Of a stretch of 64,000 nucleotides of DNA, positions 35,835-45,713 are shown piece after piece. The stretch is from RYN-230 sp963717125 (GTDB taxonomy: Bacteria; Actinomycetota; Actinomycetes; Streptosporangiales; Streptosporangiaceae): the NCBI GenBank assembly GCA_963717125.1, contig CAVQVG010000018.1:186001-250000 (forward strand). Direction: 5' to 3'. The notes under the pieces are model-generated. The model was not told the DNA's origin and searched no databases. It saw only the letters and a list, made by a program, of their open reading frames with translations. How positions within the stretch are numbered: the stretch's first letter is position 1; each line of letters starts with the position of its first letter. The translations under genes and the position numbers were made by a program.

Positions 35835-37316
35835 GTGACCGGCACGGACGAGACGAGGGAACAGGCAGCCAAGGACCCAAGGAAGCTGCGCGGCGAGGCG
35901 CCCCTGCTGGACGCCTGGCTGACGGTCACCGCGCGGGCCCAGGCCGGGGAGCTGCTCCCGATGAGCGTGCCCGGGCACAAGCAGCGGCTGGACCTGACCG
36001 GCGCGGTGACCGCGGGTGACGCACCGCTGTACGGCGGGCTGGACACCATCAAGCACGCTGACCATCTGCTGGCCGAGGGGGAGCGGCGGGCCGCCCAGCT
36101 GTGGGGCGCGGACTGGTGCCGGTTCTCGGTGGCCGGCTCGACGCACGGCAACCAGGCGCTGGCCCTGGCGGCCGGCCAGCCCGGGCAGCCGATCGTGGTC
36201 ACCCGGGCGCTGCACCGCTCGCTGCTGCTCGGCATCGTGCTGGCCGGCCTGGAGCCGGTCTGGGTGCTGCCCGAGGTGGATCCGGCGACCGGGCTGCCCG
36301 GACCGGTCCCGGTGGCCGCGGTCGAGGCGGCACTGGCCAGCCACCCGGATGCCTGCGCGGTGTTCCTCGGCGACCCGTCCTACGTCGGCACCACCGGCGA
36401 CCTGGCCGGGCACGCGGCCGCGGCGCACCAGGCCGGGGTGCCGCTGCTGGTGGACGCGGCCTGGGCCGCGCACCTCGGCTTCCACCCGGACCTGCCGCCG
36501 CACGCGCTGGCCGCCGGCGCGGACGGCATGGTGACCAGCGCGCACAAGGCGCTGCCCGCGTACACCCAGGGCGCGCTGGTGCTGGCGCGCACCAGTCAGG
36601 CGGGCAACGGCCGGCTGGACGCCGACCGGCTGAACCGGGCGTTCGAGGCCACCCACACCACCAGCCCGGCGGGCGCGATCATGGCCAGCATCGACGCCGC
36701 GCGGGCGCTGCTGGCCCGGGACGGGGCGGAGCTGTGCGGCCGGCTGCTCCGCGCGGTGGCCGCGGCCAAACGGCGGCTCCGGGCGGAACCCGGCCTGGAC
36801 GTGCTGGACGGGCCCGGGGTCGAGCCGGCCAAGCTGGTGGTGCTGCTGGCTGGCACCGGGGCGCACGGGAACGCGGTGGAGGCCGACCTCATCGCGGCCG
36901 GGATGCCGGTCGAGATGGCGGACCGGGACACGATCGTCCCCATCGTGACCCTGGCCGACGACGAGGACACCGTGGCCCGCTTCACCTCTGTCCTGCTGGC
37001 CGCGGTGCGGCGGCATCGCGGGCTGGCCCGGCGGCCACTGTCCGCGGCGGCTTGGCTGGTCACGCCCGAGCCGGCCATCCCGCCCCGGCAGGCCTTCTTT
37101 TTGCCCCACGAAACGCTCCCGGCCGCGACTGCCGTCGGCCGGGTCTCGGCCGAACTGGTGGCGCCGTACCCGCCGGGCGTCCCGGTGCTCGCGCCGGGCG
37201 AGGTAATCACTGTGGCGGCGCTCGACGCGCTGCGCGCGACGCTGGCCGACGGGGGCCGGATCGCCTACGCCGCCGATCCGAGCCTGGCCACCTTCCAGGT
37301 CGTCGCAGGCGAGTGA
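35835..37316 (+). CDS. Orn/Lys/Arg-type PLP decarboxylase
   Basis: 493 residues; GTG at 35835 is one base after the betA stop, so cotranscribed. Fold-type I bacterial Orn/Lys/Arg decarboxylase: LLPMSVPGHKQRLDLTGAV opening, AGSTHGNQALAL, DAAWAAHLGFHPDLP and the PLP Lys in MVTSAHKALPAYTQGA. About 490 residues matches the short soluble forms of Bacillus SpeA/YaaO type. The amine product (cadaverine, putrescine, agmatine) cannot be fixed. Why it is joined to betA is unclear; polyamines and betaine share stress roles, which is only suggestive. Confidence 0.85.
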   Translation: MTGTDETREQAAKDPRKLRGEAPLLDAWLTVTARAQAGELLPMSVPGHKQRLDLTGAVTAGDAPLYGGLDTIKHADHLLAEGERRAAQLWGADWCRFSVAGSTHGNQALALAAGQPGQPIVVTRALHRSLLLGIVLAGLEPVWVLPEVDPATGLPGPVPVAAVEAALASHPDACAVFLGDPSYVGTTGDLAGHAAAAHQAGVPLLVDAAWAAHLGFHPDLPPHALAAGADGMVTSAHKALPAYTQGALVLARTSQAGNGRLDADRLNRAFEATHTTSPAGAIMASIDAARALLARDGAELCGRLLRAVAAAKRRLRAEPGLDVLDGPGVEPAKLVVLLAGTGAHGNAVEADLIAAGMPVEMADRDTIVPIVTLADDEDTVARFTSVLLAAVRRHRGLARRPLSAAAWLVTPEPAIPPRQAFFLPHETLPAATAVGRVSAELVAPYPPGVPVLAPGEVITVAALDALRATLADGGRIAYAADPSLATFQVVAGE

Positions 37317-37412
37317 CCCAGCGGCGCAAAATCTCCTGCACTGAATCTCCTGCGCTGAATCTCCACCACGGGGGCATTGTCCGGCCAGCTGTCCCGGGCC
37401 TAGCCTGAGCCG

Positions 37413-39489
37413 ATGCATGATCTTCGCCGGGTCCCTCGTATCACTGCGGCCGTGGCCACGTTCGGGTTGGCGCTGGGTCTGTGCGCGGTGGCCGGCCAGG
37501 CCGGCGGCCAGCGCCGCGCCGGCCAGCGCGCAGGCCGCCGCGGGCAGGGCCGGGGCCGGCGCGGCCGGCGGGTCAGCGGTGCAGAAGATCTGCCACGAAC
37601 CCGCGCCCAGTTCGGTGCTGACCACCGGCTCGCACCGGGCGGCGGCCGGGCCGCCCGCGGCCGCGATCCGGGTGGACCAGGTCGGCTACCCGGCCGGGGC
37701 GGTGAAGCAGGCCGAGATCATGACCAAGTCGAAGCCGGCCAGCGCGCTGCGCTGGGTGGTGGTCCGCGCCGGGTCCTGCACGGTCGCCGCGGCCGGGCTG
37801 GCCGGGCCGGACCTCGGCGGCTGGAGCAAGCGGTACGGCTGGGTGTGGGCGGCCCGGTTCTCCGGGGTGCACGCGCCCGGCCGCTACCGGGTCGGCATCC
37901 TCACCGACCCGTCGGCCGCGTCGCCCTGGTTCCAAGTCAGCCCGGCCGCGCAGCTCTACACAAGGCCGCTGGCCAACGCGCTGTCCTTCTACCAGAACGA
38001 GCGGGACGGCCCGGACTTCATCCCCAGCGCGCTGCGTACCGCGCCCGGTCACCTGAATGACGCCAGCGCGATGACGTACCGGACCCCGCCGGTCAACGGC
38101 AACGGCCAGTTCAAGGGCAGCCTGGCCAAGTACGCGACCGGGGTGCGGATCAACGCCACCGGCGGCTGGTGGGACGCCGGCGACTACCTGCACTTCGTGG
38201 AGACGACCAGCTACACCGAGGCCATCCTGCTGCAGGGCATCGCGTCCTTCCCCGGGCAGCTGGGCGCCGGGGCCAGCGCGGACTTCACCAGCGAGGCCCG
38301 GTTCGGGATGGACTTCCTGCAGCGGATGTGGCACGAGCAGAGCAAGACGCTCTACTACCAGGTGGGCACCGGCGAGGCCAACAACTACTACTTCGCCGAC
38401 CACGACATCTGGCGGCTGCCCCAGGCCGATGACCACTACATGGGCAGCAACCCGCACTACCTCTACATCCGGCACCCGCCGGTGTTCCGGGCCGCCCGGC
38501 CGGGCTCGCTGCTCAGCCCGAACCTGGCGGGTCGGCTGGCCGCCGACTTCGCGCTCTGCTACCAGGTGTTCCGGAAGACTGACCCGGGCTATGCGGACGG
38601 CTGCCTGCGCTCGGCGCAGACCGTGTACTCGCTGGCCAACACGCACTGGAAGGGCCAGCTGATGACGGCCATTCCGTTCGACTTCTACCCGGAGACGAGC
38701 TGGAAGGACGACATGATGCTGGGCGCCACCGAACTGGCCATCGCGGAGCGGGACGCGGGCCGTCCGGACACGGGCTACCTGCGCGACGCGGCCAGCTGGG
38801 CCAGCGCGTGGATCCACAGCCAGCAGGCGCTGTCCGACACGCTCAACCTGTACGACGTCAGCGCGCTGGCCGACTACGAGCTGGACCTGGCCATGCGGGC
38901 GCAGCACGTCGGCGGGCTGGCGGTGAGCAGGGCGCAGCTGCTGGCCAACCTGCGCGGGCAGATCGAGACGGGCATCCACACCGCGGCCAGTGACCCGTTC
39001 CGCTTCGGGTTCGCGTGGGATCAGTACGACACCACGACGCACGGGGCCGGGCTGACCGTGATGGCCGACGAGTACGACGCGCTGACCGGCCGGCCGGTCT
39101 ACGCGGGCTGGGCCCAGCACTGGCTGGACAACATCCTCGGCAGTAACGGCTGGGGCGTGTCACTGATCGTCGGGGACGGCACCGTGTTCCCGGACTGCAT
39201 GCAGCACCAGGTCACCAACCTGGTCGGCTCGCACGACGGGAAGCCGCCGGTGCTGGCCGGGGCGGCGGTGGAGGGACCGAACTCGTTCGCCGCGACCGGC
39301 ACCGTGCCGAACATGCGCCGGTGCAATGCGAACGCACCCGGCGATGTGCCGTACGCCGCGTTCGACGGGCACAAGGCGGTGTTCGAGGACAACGTGCAGT
39401 CCTACTCCACGGTGGAGCCGGCCATCGACCTGACCGCTCTGACCCCGCTCGCCTTCGCCTGGGGGGAGCAGGCCAACTCTGCTCCTTGA
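37413..39489 (+). CDS. Secreted GH9 glycoside hydrolase, frameshifted in the signal peptide
   Basis: About 690 residues. A signal peptide (MHDLRRVPRITAAVATFGLA) is read from the ATG at 37413; the mature protein is in a second frame joined by an indel at about 37495-37512. An Ig-like N-terminal domain (IRVDQVGYPAGAVKQAEI) precedes a GH9 (alpha/alpha)6 barrel: GGWWDAGDYLHFVETTSY with the catalytic Asp pair, and near the end FEDNVQSYSTVEPAIDLTA with the acid Glu. No CBM is attached. GH9 enzymes are endoglucanases or related beta-glucanases; some act on other beta-1,4 polymers. Tandem 15-base AATCTCCTGC repeats lie just upstream. Confidence 0.87.
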
Positions 39490-39528
39490 GCCGCCGGGGC
39501 CCCGCCCGCCTCCCCATGCCCCCTACAT

Positions 39529-39560
39529 GTCCAGTCGGCGCCGGCGCCCCTTGGCTCGGT
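39529..39560 (-). repeat. REP-like element directly after the aldehyde-dehydrogenase stop
   Basis: On the minus strand the 32 bases after the stop contain GGCGCCGACTGGAC. The same string occurs twice after the IclR stop at 41.1 kb. The element can fold through GGCGCC. It may act as a 3'-end or processing element. Confidence 0.6.
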
Positions 39561-41015
39561 TCAGCCCTGTAGCTCCGGGGCCGGGTAGAGGATCGTCTTT
39601 GGCTCCGTGAAGGCGTCCATGGCGAACCGGCCGCCAACCCGGCCGCGCCCGCTCACCGAGCCGGACCGGCCGCCGAACGGCAGGTGTGACTCCCACAGGT
39701 TGGTGGAGGCGTTCACGTTGACCCAGCCGGCCCGGGCCTGCTCGGCGAAGGCCAGGCCGCGCTCCAGGTCGGCGGTGAACACCGCCGCGGTCAGGCCGAA
39801 CGGGGACGCGTTGGTCGCCGCCAGCGCGTCGGCGGCCGACGCCACCTCGATGATCGGCACGACCGGCCCGAACGTCTCCTCGGTGGCGATGGCCATGTCC
39901 GGGGTGACCCCGTCCAGCACGGTGGGCTCGGCGTACAGCCCGGTCGGGAAGCCCGCCGCGCGGCGGCCGCCGCAGCCCAATTTCGCGCCGCGGCCGATCG
40001 CGTCGGCTACGTGCCGGTCGAATTTGGCCGCGGTGGCCTCGTTGTTCAGCGGCCCCATCGTGGTCTGCGGGTCGAACGGGTCGCCCAGCCGGATCTGCTG
40101 CCGGGTGGCCGCCACCACCCGCTCGGTGAACTCGGCGCGCACCGCGGCGTGCACCAGGAACCGCTCGCCCGCCGTGCAGCTCTGCCCGGCGCACAGGAAC
40201 GCGGCCTCCAGCGCGGCCTCGGCCGCCAGGTCCAGGTCCGCGTCCTCCAGGATGACCATCGGGCCGTTGCCGCCGAGTTCGAGCAGCTGCGTCTTGCCGG
40301 CCGCCCGGGCGGCGACCAGCCCGCCGGTGGCCACCGACCCGATGAAGCCGATCGCCGCCACGCCCGGGTGGCCCGCCAGCGCGTCCCCGGTCACCGGCCC
40401 GGGACCGGGCACGAAGCTGAACACCCCGTCCGGGATCCCGGTCCCGGCGATGATCTCGGCCAGCGCCGCACAGCAGGCCGACGTGGTCGGGGCTGGCACC
40501 CAGACGACCGCGTTGCCCGCGGCCAGCGCGGGCGCGAACAACTCGGCGCCCATCGTGTACGGCCAGTTCCACGGGCTGATCACGCCGACCACGCCGAGCG
40601 GCACCCGGGCCGTGATGACCCGGCGGCAGGCCGAGGTGGACGGGGGGAAGGCGCCGTCCAGCCGCCGCGCGTCGGCCGCCGCCATCCGGAAGTACTCGGC
40701 CAGCTCGTCCACTTCGTCGTAGGCCTCGGTGGCCAGCGGCTTGCCCTGGTCCTGGGTGAGCACCCGGGCCAGCTCGTCGCGCCGTCCGGCGACCGCCGCG
40801 GCGACCCGCTCGCACCAGGCCGCCCGCTCGAACGCCGAGCTGGCCGCCCAGGCCGGCCAGGCCCGGGCGGCCGCGCGGACCGCGTCATCCACGTCGGCCG
40901 GGTCGGCGGTGGCGACGGTGGCGAACGTCTCGCCGGACGCCGGGCTGACCGCCGGGGCCGCCGCGCCCCGGCCCGCCCGCCACTGCCCGCCGACGCAAAG
41001 CAAATATTCCTTCAT
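39561..41015 (-). CDS. NAD(P)-dependent aldehyde dehydrogenase; betaine-aldehyde candidate
   Basis: 484 residues; ATG at 41015 with AAGGAG. ALDH superfamily: GVVGVISPWNWPYTMG cofactor strand, IGFIGSVATG, LELGGNGPMVI with the general-base Glu, and CAGQSCTAGERFL with the catalytic Cys. Best family guess is the betaine-aldehyde/aminobutyraldehyde group, from the nearby choline dehydrogenase and betaine-type degradation genes. Succinate-semialdehyde or lactaldehyde dehydrogenases are alternatives. It follows an IclR gene on the same strand, 153 bases away, which suggests control by that regulator. Confidence 0.8.
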   Translation of the reverse strand: MKEYLLCVGGQWRAGRGAAAPAVSPASGETFATVATADPADVDDAVRAAARAWPAWAASSAFERAAWCERVAAAVAGRRDELARVLTQDQGKPLATEAYDEVDELAEYFRMAAADARRLDGAFPPSTSACRRVITARVPLGVVGVISPWNWPYTMGAELFAPALAAGNAVVWVPAPTTSACCAALAEIIAGTGIPDGVFSFVPGPGPVTGDALAGHPGVAAIGFIGSVATGGLVAARAAGKTQLLELGGNGPMVILEDADLDLAAEAALEAAFLCAGQSCTAGERFLVHAAVRAEFTERVVAATRQQIRLGDPFDPQTTMGPLNNEATAAKFDRHVADAIGRGAKLGCGGRRAAGFPTGLYAEPTVLDGVTPDMAIATEETFGPVVPIIEVASAADALAATNASPFGLTAAVFTADLERGLAFAEQARAGWVNVNASTNLWESHLPFGGRSGSVSGRGRVGGRFAMDAFTEPKTILYPAPELQG

Positions 41016-41054
41016 AACTGTGTCTCCTTGCGCCTCCGGGGGCGCTTTGAGGCG

Positions 41055-41168
41055 CCGCCTTCCTTCGTCGCTCGGTCGCTCGTTCCTCGCTCCCTCGCTC
41101 CTCAGTCCAGTCGGCGCCGCGCCCCCTTCGGCGCGGGTCCAGTCGGCGCCGCGCTCCTTTGGCGAGGG
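41055..41168 (-). repeat. Paired REP-like elements and GAGCGA-type microrepeats between IclR and ALDH
   Basis: Two copies of a unit containing GGCGCCGACTGGAC follow the IclR stop on the minus strand (about 41104-41168), then a run of imperfect GAGCGA/GAGCGAGG repeats (about 41055-41103). A further copy of the unit follows the ALDH stop. The region forms the ALDH leader and could fold strongly. Confidence 0.6.
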
Positions 41169-41915
41169 TCAGTATGCGGTGGCACAGAGCCGGCCGAGTT
41201 CGGGCAGTTTGTCCGGGGGCATCCGGATTGCCGGGCCGGAGATGGACAGCGCCGCCACGCAGCTGCCGTCCGGGCTGAACGCCGGCGCGGCCACGGCGAC
41301 CAGACCGTCCTCCAGCTCCGCGGTCGCGGTGGCGTAGCCGTCCCGGCGGATCTCGGCCAGCTGCGCCTGCAGGGCCGGCCGCGAGCAGATCGTGTGCTCG
41401 GTGTAGCGGTCCAGGCTGGCCGGCATCGGGATGACGCCGAACGCGAGCAGCACCTTGCCGTTGGCTACCGCGTGCGGCTTGGTGCGCCGCCCGATCCAGC
41501 CACCCGAGCAGCTCAGGATGTAGGTGCTCGGTACCTCGGCGACATTCAGGATGTCCGGCCCGGAAGGCACGGCCAGGTTGATGGTCTCCCCGGTCAGCTC
41601 GGACAGCTTGGCCATGGCCGGCTGCAGCCGGGCCACGATGTCGGCGCCGCGCAGTGCCAGGCTGCCCAGCCGGATTATCTCCACGCCGAGCCGGTACCGC
41701 TTGCCCGAGCGGGCCAGGAACCCGGTTCGCTCCAGGGTGGCGGCCAACCGCGACGCGGTTGACTTGTGCACCCCCAGCGCCGCGGCAATCTCTGTCACAC
41801 TGAGTTCCGGCCGGCCGTCCTCGAAGCTCGCCAGCAGCGCCAGCACCCGCTCGGCGGAGTGATAGGTTGCGTTAGCCGCAACCACATTCGTGGACACGCA
41901 ACCAAGAATGACCAA
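41169..41915 (-). CDS. IclR-family transcriptional regulator
   Basis: Up to 248 residues. N-terminal winged helix (YHSAERVLALLASFEDGRPE, then ALGVHKSTASRLAATLERTG) and C-terminal effector-binding domain (GETINLAVPSGPDIL, VANGKVLLAFG, GLVAVAAPAFSPDG). The start is uncertain: TTG at 41915, GTG at 41897 and GTG at 41885 are in frame and lie in or near a palindrome. Likely controls the downstream aldehyde dehydrogenase. It is a different gene from the IclR at 58.6 kb and is only moderately similar to it. Confidence 0.88.
   Translation of the reverse strand: MVILGCVSTNVVAANATYHSAERVLALLASFEDGRPELSVTEIAAALGVHKSTASRLAATLERTGFLARSGKRYRLGVEIIRLGSLALRGADIVARLQPAMAKLSELTGETINLAVPSGPDILNVAEVPSTYILSCSGGWIGRRTKPHAVANGKVLLAFGVIPMPASLDRYTEHTICSRPALQAQLAEIRRDGYATATAELEDGLVAVAAPAFSPDGSCVAALSISGPAIRMPPDKLPELGRLCATAY
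41865..41903. promoter_or_regulatory. Candidate IclR operator: GGTTGCG palindrome plus extra half-site
   Basis: GGTTGCG-TTAGC-CGCAACC (41865-41883) is a perfect 7-bp inverted repeat, and a third half-site CGCAACC lies at 41897-41903. It overlaps the possible start codons of the IclR gene, as for an autoregulated gene. Confidence 0.45.
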
Positions 41916-42037
41916 TTTGCCCGTTGTGCGTCAACTTGGCGCTCCTGGTGTTCGTGGCATACTCGCTACCGACTTAGCAGTAATTGTGCGGCCCGTCCGC
42001 GCTGGCCGGCGCCGCCCAGGATGAGAGCAGGCCCGGT

Positions 42038-42811
42038 ATGGCCCAACCCGCGGATGCGCCGGTACCCGGATCGCCAGAGGACCCGCTGACCGAGGCGCTC
42101 AGCCTGGCCCGGGCGGCCGCCGCGGCGGGCCTGGGCATGAAACTCCTGGGTGGCCTGGCGGTCCGGGTGCTGTGCCCGGACTTCCCGCCGCGGCTGCGCC
42201 GGGACCAGGACATGGACTTCGCCTGCACGGCCAAGGGACGCAAAGACGTAGCGTCCTGGCTGGCCGGCAACGGCTGCGAGCCGGATCGCCGGTTCAACAA
42301 CCTGAACGGCGACCGGCAGATGTATTTCAACGCGCCGTCCGGGCGGCCCATCGACGTCATGGTGGACCGGCTGACCATGTGCCACACGCTGGATTTCCGG
42401 CCGTCCTTCGGCCGGCTGCCGCTCACCGTGGACTCGGTGGATGTGCTGCTGTCGAAGCTGCAGATCATCGAGCTGAACGAGAAGGACGCCCGGGACATCG
42501 TGCAGCTACTGTCCTGCCTCCCGGTCGGCGACGGTGCACCGCCCGCCATCGACACCGAGCGGTTTGGCAAAGTGCTCGGCGCGGACTGGGGCTGGTGGCG
42601 GACCGTCACCGGGAATCTGGACAAGTTGCCCAGCCTGCTGGCGGAGAACCCGGCGCTGGCGTGCCCCTCGCCCGACTACGACCCACTGGCCCAGGCCCAG
42701 CGGCTGCGGGAGGTTGCCGACGCGGCCCCGAAGGGCGTCAAGTGGAAGCTGCGGGCCAAGGTTGGTGACGGGGTCCGCTGGTATGAGCTGCCCGAGGAAG
42801 TCGCGCACTAG
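42038..42811 (+). CDS. Predicted nucleotidyltransferase-fold protein
   Basis: 257 residues from the ATG at 42038. KLLGGLAVRVLC followed by RRDQDMDFACTAKGR gives the Gly-Gly...Asp-x-Asp pattern of the polymerase-beta/AbiEii-like nucleotidyltransferase fold; RPIDVMVDRL would supply the third acidic residue, and LLLSKLQIIELNEKDARDI resembles the AbiEii-type helical segment. Possible roles: tRNA or protein nucleotidylation, or a toxin-like enzyme. No antitoxin gene is adjacent. A metallophosphoesterase follows on the same strand 195 bases on. Function inferred only from fold motifs. Confidence 0.6.
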   Translation: MAQPADAPVPGSPEDPLTEALSLARAAAAAGLGMKLLGGLAVRVLCPDFPPRLRRDQDMDFACTAKGRKDVASWLAGNGCEPDRRFNNLNGDRQMYFNAPSGRPIDVMVDRLTMCHTLDFRPSFGRLPLTVDSVDVLLSKLQIIELNEKDARDIVQLLSCLPVGDGAPPAIDTERFGKVLGADWGWWRTVTGNLDKLPSLLAENPALACPSPDYDPLAQAQRLREVADAAPKGVKWKLRAKVGDGVRWYELPEEVAH

Positions 42812-43006
42812 AAGCAACGGGCGGGTCTCGCCCGGTCGGCCGAAGGGCTGCGTTAATTCGCTCTGTGCCGCTTGACGGCGGTTTCGGCCGGATGCTAGAC
42901 GTTGCACAGTACGCGCGGGAGTTGCGCAAGACGCTCAGAACCTGCGCGTGCGGCTCACGGCGAACCCGGCGGAGCAGCTGCGCGGAGGAAGGCAAGGGGT
43001 GGACAC

Positions 43007-43945
43007 ATGAGGGTCTTCTTCGCAACCGATATCCACGGCTCCGAGGTGTGCTGGCGCAAGTTCCTGAACTCGGCCGCCTTCTACAAGGCCGATCTGGTCG
43101 TACTGGGCGGTGACGTCACCGGCAAGGTGATGGTGCCGATCGTGGCGCACAACGGGTACTGGCAGGCCGTGGTCCGCGGTGAGAGCATCCGGATGGACAC
43201 CCAGACGGAACTGGAGGCGGTCCAGAAGCAGATCCGCAACAAGGGCTCCTACCCGGCCGTGGTCACCCCGGACGAGTTGCAGAACCTGAGCGACGAAGAG
43301 GGCGCGGTGGACCGCCGGTTCAGCGAGGAGATGATCCACTCGCTGGACCGCTGGCTGGACATGGCCGACGGGAAACTCCAGGGCGGCCAGATCCCGTGCG
43401 TCCTCAATGGCGGTAACGACGACATCTGGGAGATCGACGACATCATCGAGTCGTCGCCCTGTGTCAGCTTCGGTGAGGGCAAGTCGCTCGACCTCGATGG
43501 TTTCCATCTGGTCTCGATGGGCTGGACTAACCCGACACCGTGGGACACGTTCCGGGAAGCCCCGGAAGAAGAGCTCAAGCAAAAGATCGACGCGGTAGCC
43601 GCCCAGATTCCGGACATGGAGCGGGCCATCTTCAATTTCCACGCCCCGCCGTATGGGACCGGGCTGGATGAGGCCCCCGCACTGGATGACACGCTGCGGC
43701 CTATGCACGGCGGTGCGGTGATGAAGCCGGTGGGCTCGACCGCGGTCCGCGACGCGATTAACAGCTACCAGCCGATGCTGTCGGTGCACGGCCACATTCA
43801 CGAGAGCCGCGGTATCAAGAAGATGGGCCGCACGCTGGCCATCAATCCCGGCAGCGTTTACGGCGATGGCGTCCTGCAGGGCGCGGTACTTGAGCTGAAC
43901 CCAAAGAAGGGGAAAGTTACCAAATACCTTCTGGTGAACGGCTGA
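43007..43945 (+). CDS. Calcineurin-like metallophosphoesterase
   Basis: 312 residues; ATG at 43007 after GGGGTGG. Metallophosphoesterase motifs: FATDIHGSE (D-x-H), VLGGDVTG (GD), NGGNDDIW in the GNHD position with Asp replacing His, and SVHGHIHES (GHxH). Dinuclear metal site is otherwise intact. Substrate unknown; the family covers nucleotide, cyclic nucleotide and protein phosphate hydrolases. The Asp at the GNHD position occurs in some subfamilies. Confidence 0.82.
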   Translation: MRVFFATDIHGSEVCWRKFLNSAAFYKADLVVLGGDVTGKVMVPIVAHNGYWQAVVRGESIRMDTQTELEAVQKQIRNKGSYPAVVTPDELQNLSDEEGAVDRRFSEEMIHSLDRWLDMADGKLQGGQIPCVLNGGNDDIWEIDDIIESSPCVSFGEGKSLDLDGFHLVSMGWTNPTPWDTFREAPEEELKQKIDAVAAQIPDMERAIFNFHAPPYGTGLDEAPALDDTLRPMHGGAVMKPVGSTAVRDAINSYQPMLSVHGHIHESRGIKKMGRTLAINPGSVYGDGVLQGAVLELNPKKGKVTKYLLVNG

Positions 43946-44019
43946 GTTTTACCAGCATTTACCGTCGGATGGCAATAAGCTTATCTAGCCACACAAAAGC
44001 CCCCACCTGGGAGATGAGC

Positions 44020-45649
44020 ATGGCAACTGACGCGATTGGCGGCGAGACGCCAACACTCTTCTTGCGTAAAGCCACCGGTCTGGTCCGCGGCTGGTCCGTC
44101 CGCGACTCCATCATCTATGCCTGCCTGGCGACCAACTTCGTCACGCTCGGCCTCTATGAGTTCACGTTCGCTGGGCCGGCGTTCCCCAAGGGGCAGTTCA
44201 TCACGGCCACGCTTATCTCCGGCGTCTGGGTGTCTTTCCTGGTGATCGCGTACGCCGGGCTGATCGTCACGATCCCGCGGGCCGGTGGTGACTACGTCTG
44301 GCAGAGCCGGATCCTGGGCAGCGGTCTCGGCTTCGTGATGGCGGCCACCGGATGGTGGTTCATCCTGTGGCTGTGGGCCCCCATCTACGGGAACATCCTG
44401 TCGGTCCAGCTGTTCGAGCCGCTCTGGGCCACGCTCAAATGGACCTGGCCTGCGGGCGGGGCCCTCTGGTTCGGCACGAAAAACGGGATCTTCATAGTCA
44501 CGCTGATCACGATCGTCATCGCCGGCCTGCTGGTCTCGCTGGGCATGGCGGGCTACGCCCGGATCCAGAAGTACGCCTTCGCCGGCGGCATGATCGGGTT
44601 CGCCGTCGTGGTGATCCTGCTGCTGATCAACTCGCACGCGGACTTCGTGAGCTCGTTCAACCTGTACGGCCAGAAGCTGTTCGGGGTGCACAACGCCTAC
44701 GCGGCGACCAACCACGCCGCGGCCAAGGCGGGCTATACCACCTCGCCGTTCGGGTTCGGCCCGCTCGGGCCGACGATGCTTCTGGTGCCGGCCTTCATGT
44801 TCTTCCTCCTGTGGCCGAACTGGGGATCCACGCTCTATGGCGAGATCCGCGGGGCGAGTGACTTCCGGCGCGTGTTCACCGGCATGTTCGCCTGGCCTGT
44901 GGCTGACCGTCATCCTGACGGTTATCTTCCTGCTGCTGATCGCGAAGACCGTGGGCTGGGGCTTCTACCAGAACCTCAACTCGCTGGACTACAACCTCAC
45001 GCCGCAGTTCGGCATCTGGCCCTACCCGTTCATGTTCGCGGGCTGGCTGGTGCACAACACGGCGTTCCAGGTCGTCCTGATCCTGGTGCTGAGCCTGTGG
45101 TTCTTCGCCTGGGTCGGCACGCTGTTCCTGTCCTCGACCCGGGTCATCTTCGCGGCCGCGTTCGACCGGGTGCTGCCGGACCGTGCGGCCGAGGTGTCCG
45201 AGCGGCGGAAGGTACCGGTCTACTCGCTGATCTTGATGCTGCTCCCGGCGGCGGGCCTGGCCGCGGTCTACGCCTACTCGGCCACGTTCCGCACCTACAC
45301 GCTGGACGCCACCCTGGTCATCGCGGTGACCTATTTGTTCAGCGCCATCGCGGTGGTCATCCTGCCGTGGCGTAAGCCCGACCTGTGGCGCGCCTCGCCG
45401 GCCAGCCGGATCAAGGTGCTCGGCGTGCCGATCGTCCCGGTGGCCGGGGTCATCACGATCGGGCTGCTCGGCTTCAACCTGTACGAGTGGCTCAGCAACA
45501 GCCTCTACTTCGTGAACAGCCACGCGTCACTCATCTACATGGGCGCCATGTACGTGCTGGCCATCGTGATCTACGTGGTCGCGCGGGTGGTGCGGAACCG
45601 GCAGGGCATCGACCTGGGCCTGATCAACAAGGAGATCCCGGTCGAGTAA
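44020..45649 (+). CDS. APC-superfamily amino-acid/amine permease, frameshifted
   Basis: About 542 residues with about 12 membrane helices. The start is the ATG at 44020, six bases after GGGAG. The first half (VRDSIIYACLATNFVTLGLYEF ... LLWPNWGSTLYGEIRGASDF) and second half (LTVILTVIFLLLIAKTVGWGF ... ) are in different frames; an indel at about 44888-44902 inside RRVFTGMFA/GLWLTV joins them. The APC family imports amino acids, amines or related compounds. Its place before the GntR and dimethylglycine-oxidising genes suggests uptake of a methylated amine or sarcosine-type substrate; that is inference. Confidence 0.83.
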
Positions 45650-45666
45650 CGCGGGCAGGCAGCCCA

Positions 45667-45703
45667 CGCTGGGGCGGCCGGCCAATGGCCGGCCGCCCCA
45701 GCG
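45667..45703. terminator. Bidirectional terminator: perfect 17-bp hairpin
   Basis: 17 bases at 45667-45683 are the exact reverse complement of 45687-45703, with loop AAT. It lies between the permease stop and the convergent GntR stop. No T-run; such I-shaped hairpins end transcription in actinomycetes. Confidence 0.8.
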
Positions 45704-45713
45704 CGCGCCCGGC

